Position numbers and translations under genes: made by a program. This document shows, in pieces, positions 60,712 through 64,000 of a stretch of DNA of 64,000 nt (position 1 is the stretch's first letter; each line of letters begins with the position of its first letter). The stretch is from Melitaea cinxia (lineage: Eukaryota > Arthropoda > Insecta > Lepidoptera > Nymphalidae), in contig NC_059401.1 of assembly GCF_905220565.1 (NCBI RefSeq), positions 5,915,001 through 5,979,000 on the forward strand, read 5' to 3'. Below the pieces are notes generated by a model that did no database searches, was not told the DNA's origin, and saw only the letters and a program-made list of their open reading frames with translations.

Positions 60712-60932
60712 GGCGGGATAACTATCTAAGCGCTGGCTTTGAAATACACAGGCCGAAGACGGGCAGCAGCGTCTTAGGTGCGGCCCGTCCGCCCTGCGGT
60801 CACAAACCCGCCTGCCCAGCGTGGTGACTATGGGCAACACAATAAGTTCGCCCCATATTTGACGCGAACTTGTGAAGGCCTATGTCGAGCAGTGGACTGC
60901 AATGGGCTGAAATGATGATGATGATTATTATT
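60712..60932 (+). mobile_element. RTE-tailed non-autonomous element, family B, 5'-truncated
   Basis: Starts at ggcgggataactatctaag, continues through aggccgaagacgggcagcag, gcctgcccagcgtggtgact and gacgcgaacttgtgaaggcc, and ends gcagtggactgcaatgggct with (ATG)n. The flanking direct repeat attatctga is at 60703-60711 and 60933-60941. It lies between two fragments of the aaccgacttc family and is therefore probably nested. Confidence 0.75.
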
Positions 60933-60941
60933 ATTATCTGA

Positions 60942-62860
60942 ATACACCCAAGTCAAACTTGACGTTCAGTATTCATACTCTGCGACATTATATTAGTGCG
61001 TTTGTTAATGATATTCGTCTACTTACGTTGTATACCTATTTCACAATAAAATGGATCCCATGTAAACTTATAGAAAAAATTAACAATGGTAACGTGTAAA
61101 ACCAGATTCTACGGAAGTCTTCCAGCTAATAGGTAATTGGTTTTAAATTCGTGGAAATAAAAAGGTTTGGTTTGGCGGTGCTTATATTATGGTGTTAAAA
61201 GGTAAACTTGTGATCTCATAACATCTAAATAATCAGAAACCTTATTACAGCAATACTACATTTTTTTACTTTAAAAATGGTTTTTACGCTAATAAACAGT
61301 AAAAATAATACCACAAAATGTCTGAAACAACAACCATGACAAATTTTGTTTCAAAAATCTTGTTCTATTTTTAACACATTTAATACTTATAAGTTTTTCT
61401 TCCATTTACCACACGAACGCTTAGAATAAAAATAAAACTCAATCTTTGTCTTTTCTGGGTAGCGCTATCTAGTGTCGAGTAGTGACAAACTGCAACAATG
61501 TATTTTTAGATGAGGCGCTGAATTTCCACATACCACAGTCTCTGGTTAACTTATGATTCCCTAGTACATGGCGATTGTAAGTGCCTGCTCCAGATTCTCC
61601 ACTAGCGGACGCCCACGTTCCTAACGTTCCGAAGACATTCATGAAGTGCCTTTTCTACCTACTTACATAATATTCAGAGAGTCCTCCTTCGAGTGACTAT
61701 TCTTTGACGTTTTATTATATGTATCGTTGAATAAAAGACTAGTGCTGCCACTCTTTTTATTTGGTAGCTATTATGTTTTTTGTTTTATCTATGATAATTT
61801 ACTAAAAATTAAAAAGGTACATATTATAGGTATTTAGGCTTACTCGTTACACATACATATTCTTATGAAAATAATTGTTAAATAAAAGAATATGATAAAT
61901 AGCATTTAAATATGTTTATTTGTGGAAACTAGAAGCATTAAAAGTTTATTTACTCCTTTTTACATCATAATCTATTAATTTTATTTTGTATTCGTTCTGA
62001 GTAAACAAAATAAATTAGGGTATGACTTTTTATTTTCTTATACCACGTAAGTAATAAAATAAGTACAAGAATAAATAGTGGACGTAAAATGTTAGTCATG
62101 TTTAAAATAACCGTAGGGCAAGCGTTTGACGCTCAGAACAGGGTAAACATACGACAAGCCGTTCGATTTCTATTTTAAACACTTATTCATAGGTTATTCC
62201 TGTACCCACTGCCTTGAACCATCAAGCACGACCTACATAAGTTTCACGACTACAGAACATTCGAGATGAAATAATTATTTTAAAAACCTTCAATGATTCA
62301 CAACGAAAGGTTGGCAAGCATCTCCGAATGGCTTCATGGGTATTTTTTACTTCGTCTAGCATTAATGTACTCGTAGGTTGTATAGGAATTCGTGTGGGTA
62401 GGTAACGATTTGGAGCAAAATAAACCCCGTTAGACGATTGTTGCAAATAGATTTTCTGTCTGTGTTGGAATTCGTTATATATTTTTTTTCGATGGAAGAA
62501 AAAATGGTACTTGCGTGTAATTTAATTTTAATAAATTCAGTATATGTATAGAATGGTTGTTATAACTTATTTCTTGTAATAAAGTGGAGAAAATTGATTA
62601 TAAATACAGTATTTTCTAACTCAATACTTCATAATTGTACCGTCATAATATTTGTGAGGCAAAGAATAAATATACTTCGAGATAAAATTCAAAGTTAATA
62701 ACCACTCTTTAAAATAAGAAAAGAAAGGTTAATTTGAAAAAAAAACTTCGATTAACTTCTTTATTCAAATATTCTAAAACAATTATTATTAATAATATTT
62801 CCTGTCTACATATCAATCTAAATATAATTAAATATATTGAAGCCGACGTACTAGTGATTA
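60942..62860. other. Mostly unique AT-rich stretch, no recognised gene
   Basis: Begins with the probable other end of a split repeat (cgtctacttacgttgtatac, about 61015-61035). A GC-richer patch spans 61450-61700. A 74-codon frame at 62222-62446 (-) has no recognisable domain. Confidence 0.4.
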
Positions 62861-62868
62861 ACAAGTCG

Positions 62869-62956
62869 CACGTGCGTTGTGCGGGTATAAATGAATGACA
62901 GCAACCAAGTTGAAAAGTGCACTATCAAACAATGCAATACAAACTGGTTGACGTCA
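62869..62956 (+). promoter_or_regulatory. Weak Pol II promoter-like cluster
   Basis: An E-box cacgtg (62869-62874), a TATA-like tataaa (62886-62891) and a full CRE-type tgacgtca (62949-62956) occur within 88 bp in a locally GC-richer segment that continues to about 63130. No initiator consensus is evident, and no exon was recognised downstream. The 80-codon frame 62917-63159 (+) has no domain. Confidence 0.2.
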
Positions 62957-63961
62957 CGCGCATTCGGTGCAAAGTGCATGTATGCACCTTAATCTCTTCG
63001 CATTCATGTTGCCCTGGTGATCGTTCCTTTTGTGAGCGACACCAAAGGGGCCCTATCCCCTTCGAGAGCACCCTTCTCTGGGTCATCGCTCGTCAGTCGT
63101 CACTCGGTCACTGGCCTCGGCGACCTTCCTTTGCTTTTTACGTTTTCTCGTTTATTTAATAGAACTTAAGAATTATTTTTTAAGAAAACACATTCATTTA
63201 AGTTTATTTGTAGAATGAATTAATTACCCTTACCATAGATTTAAAAAAAAAGCATCCAAAATTTATTAAATTCGTTTCTCAATTGACTATTTGTATGGTG
63301 ATGAGTAAAATAGGGACATCCACCTAAGCTGGATGGATGTACCTAATTTAACATTTCTTTTATTTAATCGACTATAAAGCATTTTGATTTCTTATTAAAA
63401 AAAATTAAAGGTCACCACCACCATGAAATGGATATAATGTTATATACTTACCATGAGAAAAACCTTTTTCAATAAAGTTTTATAAGTGATTTTTTTATAT
63501 ATTTAAATTATAACTTAATTTACAGCTTAAAATAAAATAAAATAAAATAAATGTATCCAATCACTACATATCTAAAAACATTTTTTTATTTAGAAATTAC
63601 TCATAAAAAGTGAGACGTATTTTAAACGATGATATGCAAACAAACAGATTAATTAAAATGCACTTCATTCAAAGACTGTTCTTACCAGGAACTCGATGAA
63701 CACGGAGTGCAGAAATCGAAAGAGTACTGCTATGCAATTTTCTGCATTCTGTTGCATTTTATATGTAATTATTAGTAAGCCCTTTAAACTGATATGACTT
63801 AACTATAGTTTTATCCGTGAAATTGCAAAATTATTTTAATGTCTAAGTTAATGTATCTAGGTATAATAATATTATCTATCAGTTTATTTCACCGATTACC
63901 GAAATCAACTAAATTTTTTGTTATCAATGCAGAAAAAAAATTTTCAAACTTATTATATTAA
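62957..63961. other. No recognised gene; GC-richer at first, then AT-rich
   Basis: 63000-63130 is GC-richer than its surroundings. Beyond that the DNA is AT-rich and includes a (TAAAA)n run at 63527-63551. Confidence 0.4.
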
Positions 63962-64000
63962 ACTAGTTGCTGCCCGCGACGTCGTCTGCATGAACGCTAT
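63962..64000 (+). repeat. Start of a 'ctagttgctgcccgcgacgtcgtc' repeat, cut by window end
   Basis: The GC-rich head actagttgctgcccgcgacg is of the same type as the heads at 50507 and 50723. The body lies outside the window. Confidence 0.65.

Noticed and set aside
61450..61700. Possible weak inverted pair (ctatctagtg.. and ..cactagcgg) suggesting a MITE
   Set aside because: Only about 13 of 18 positions match by eye and no second copy was found in the window.

Overview
This is AT-rich animal nuclear DNA, most probably from a moth or butterfly. The repeats point there: RTE-clade LINE tails that end in a short coding tract followed by (ATG)n or (CTGA)n, a 5'-truncated R1-clade LINE, a tRNA-headed SINE with an RTE-like 3' end, and several short 'actagctg...cccgcg' and 'aaccgacttc...gaagtcggtt' families that I recognise as typical of lepidopteran introns and intergenic DNA. 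I see no bacterial-style operons, no viral genes, no CRISPR array and no rRNA. No conserved host exon was recognised, so the window is probably intergenic or a very long intron.

Layout. 1-8 kb: unique AT-rich DNA with a few short repeats. 8.1-10.6 kb: two RTE remnants sharing the same internal insertion. 15.8-17.4 kb: an inverted pair of one short family and a third repeat. 19.15-19.65 kb: an R1-clade insertion with a clear 12-bp target-site duplication. 19.7-26.4 kb: mostly unique. 26.4-27.7 kb: a complete SINE, then an old long-inverted-repeat element. 28-38 kb: unique DNA with repeat islands at 29.9 and 31.7-32.9 kb. 38.1 kb: a tRNA-like gene enclosed by a perfect 15-bp inverted repeat. 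39.1-44.3 kb: LINE fragments, a local duplication and a strong 77-nt hairpin. 47-52.5 kb: dense short repeats, including a second SINE copy. 53.6-55.2 kb: a tandem array of about 117-bp units carrying AAGATGGCGGC-like motifs, next to a young element with about 178-bp inverted termini. 56.4-57.5 kb: the only substantial intact ORF. 58.9-61.1 kb: another R1-clade copy and nested RTE-tailed elements. 61-64 kb: mostly unique, with one weak promoter candidate.

The one gene candidate, 56391-57500 (+), encodes 369 residues: an N-terminal C-X4-C-X10-H-X4-H zinc finger, a Ser/Pro-rich acidic linker and a basic, helical C-terminal half. I do not recognise the protein by name. The arrangement resembles zinc-finger proteins associated with tyrosine-recombinase-like mobile elements, but there is no catalytic domain in this ORF, and the assignment is inference. 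Everything else coding-like is a LINE remnant (RTE, R1 or a Jockey/CR1-like group) broken by truncation or frameshift, so no pathway can be reconstructed. Family names for the short repeats rest on remembered similarity and were not searched.
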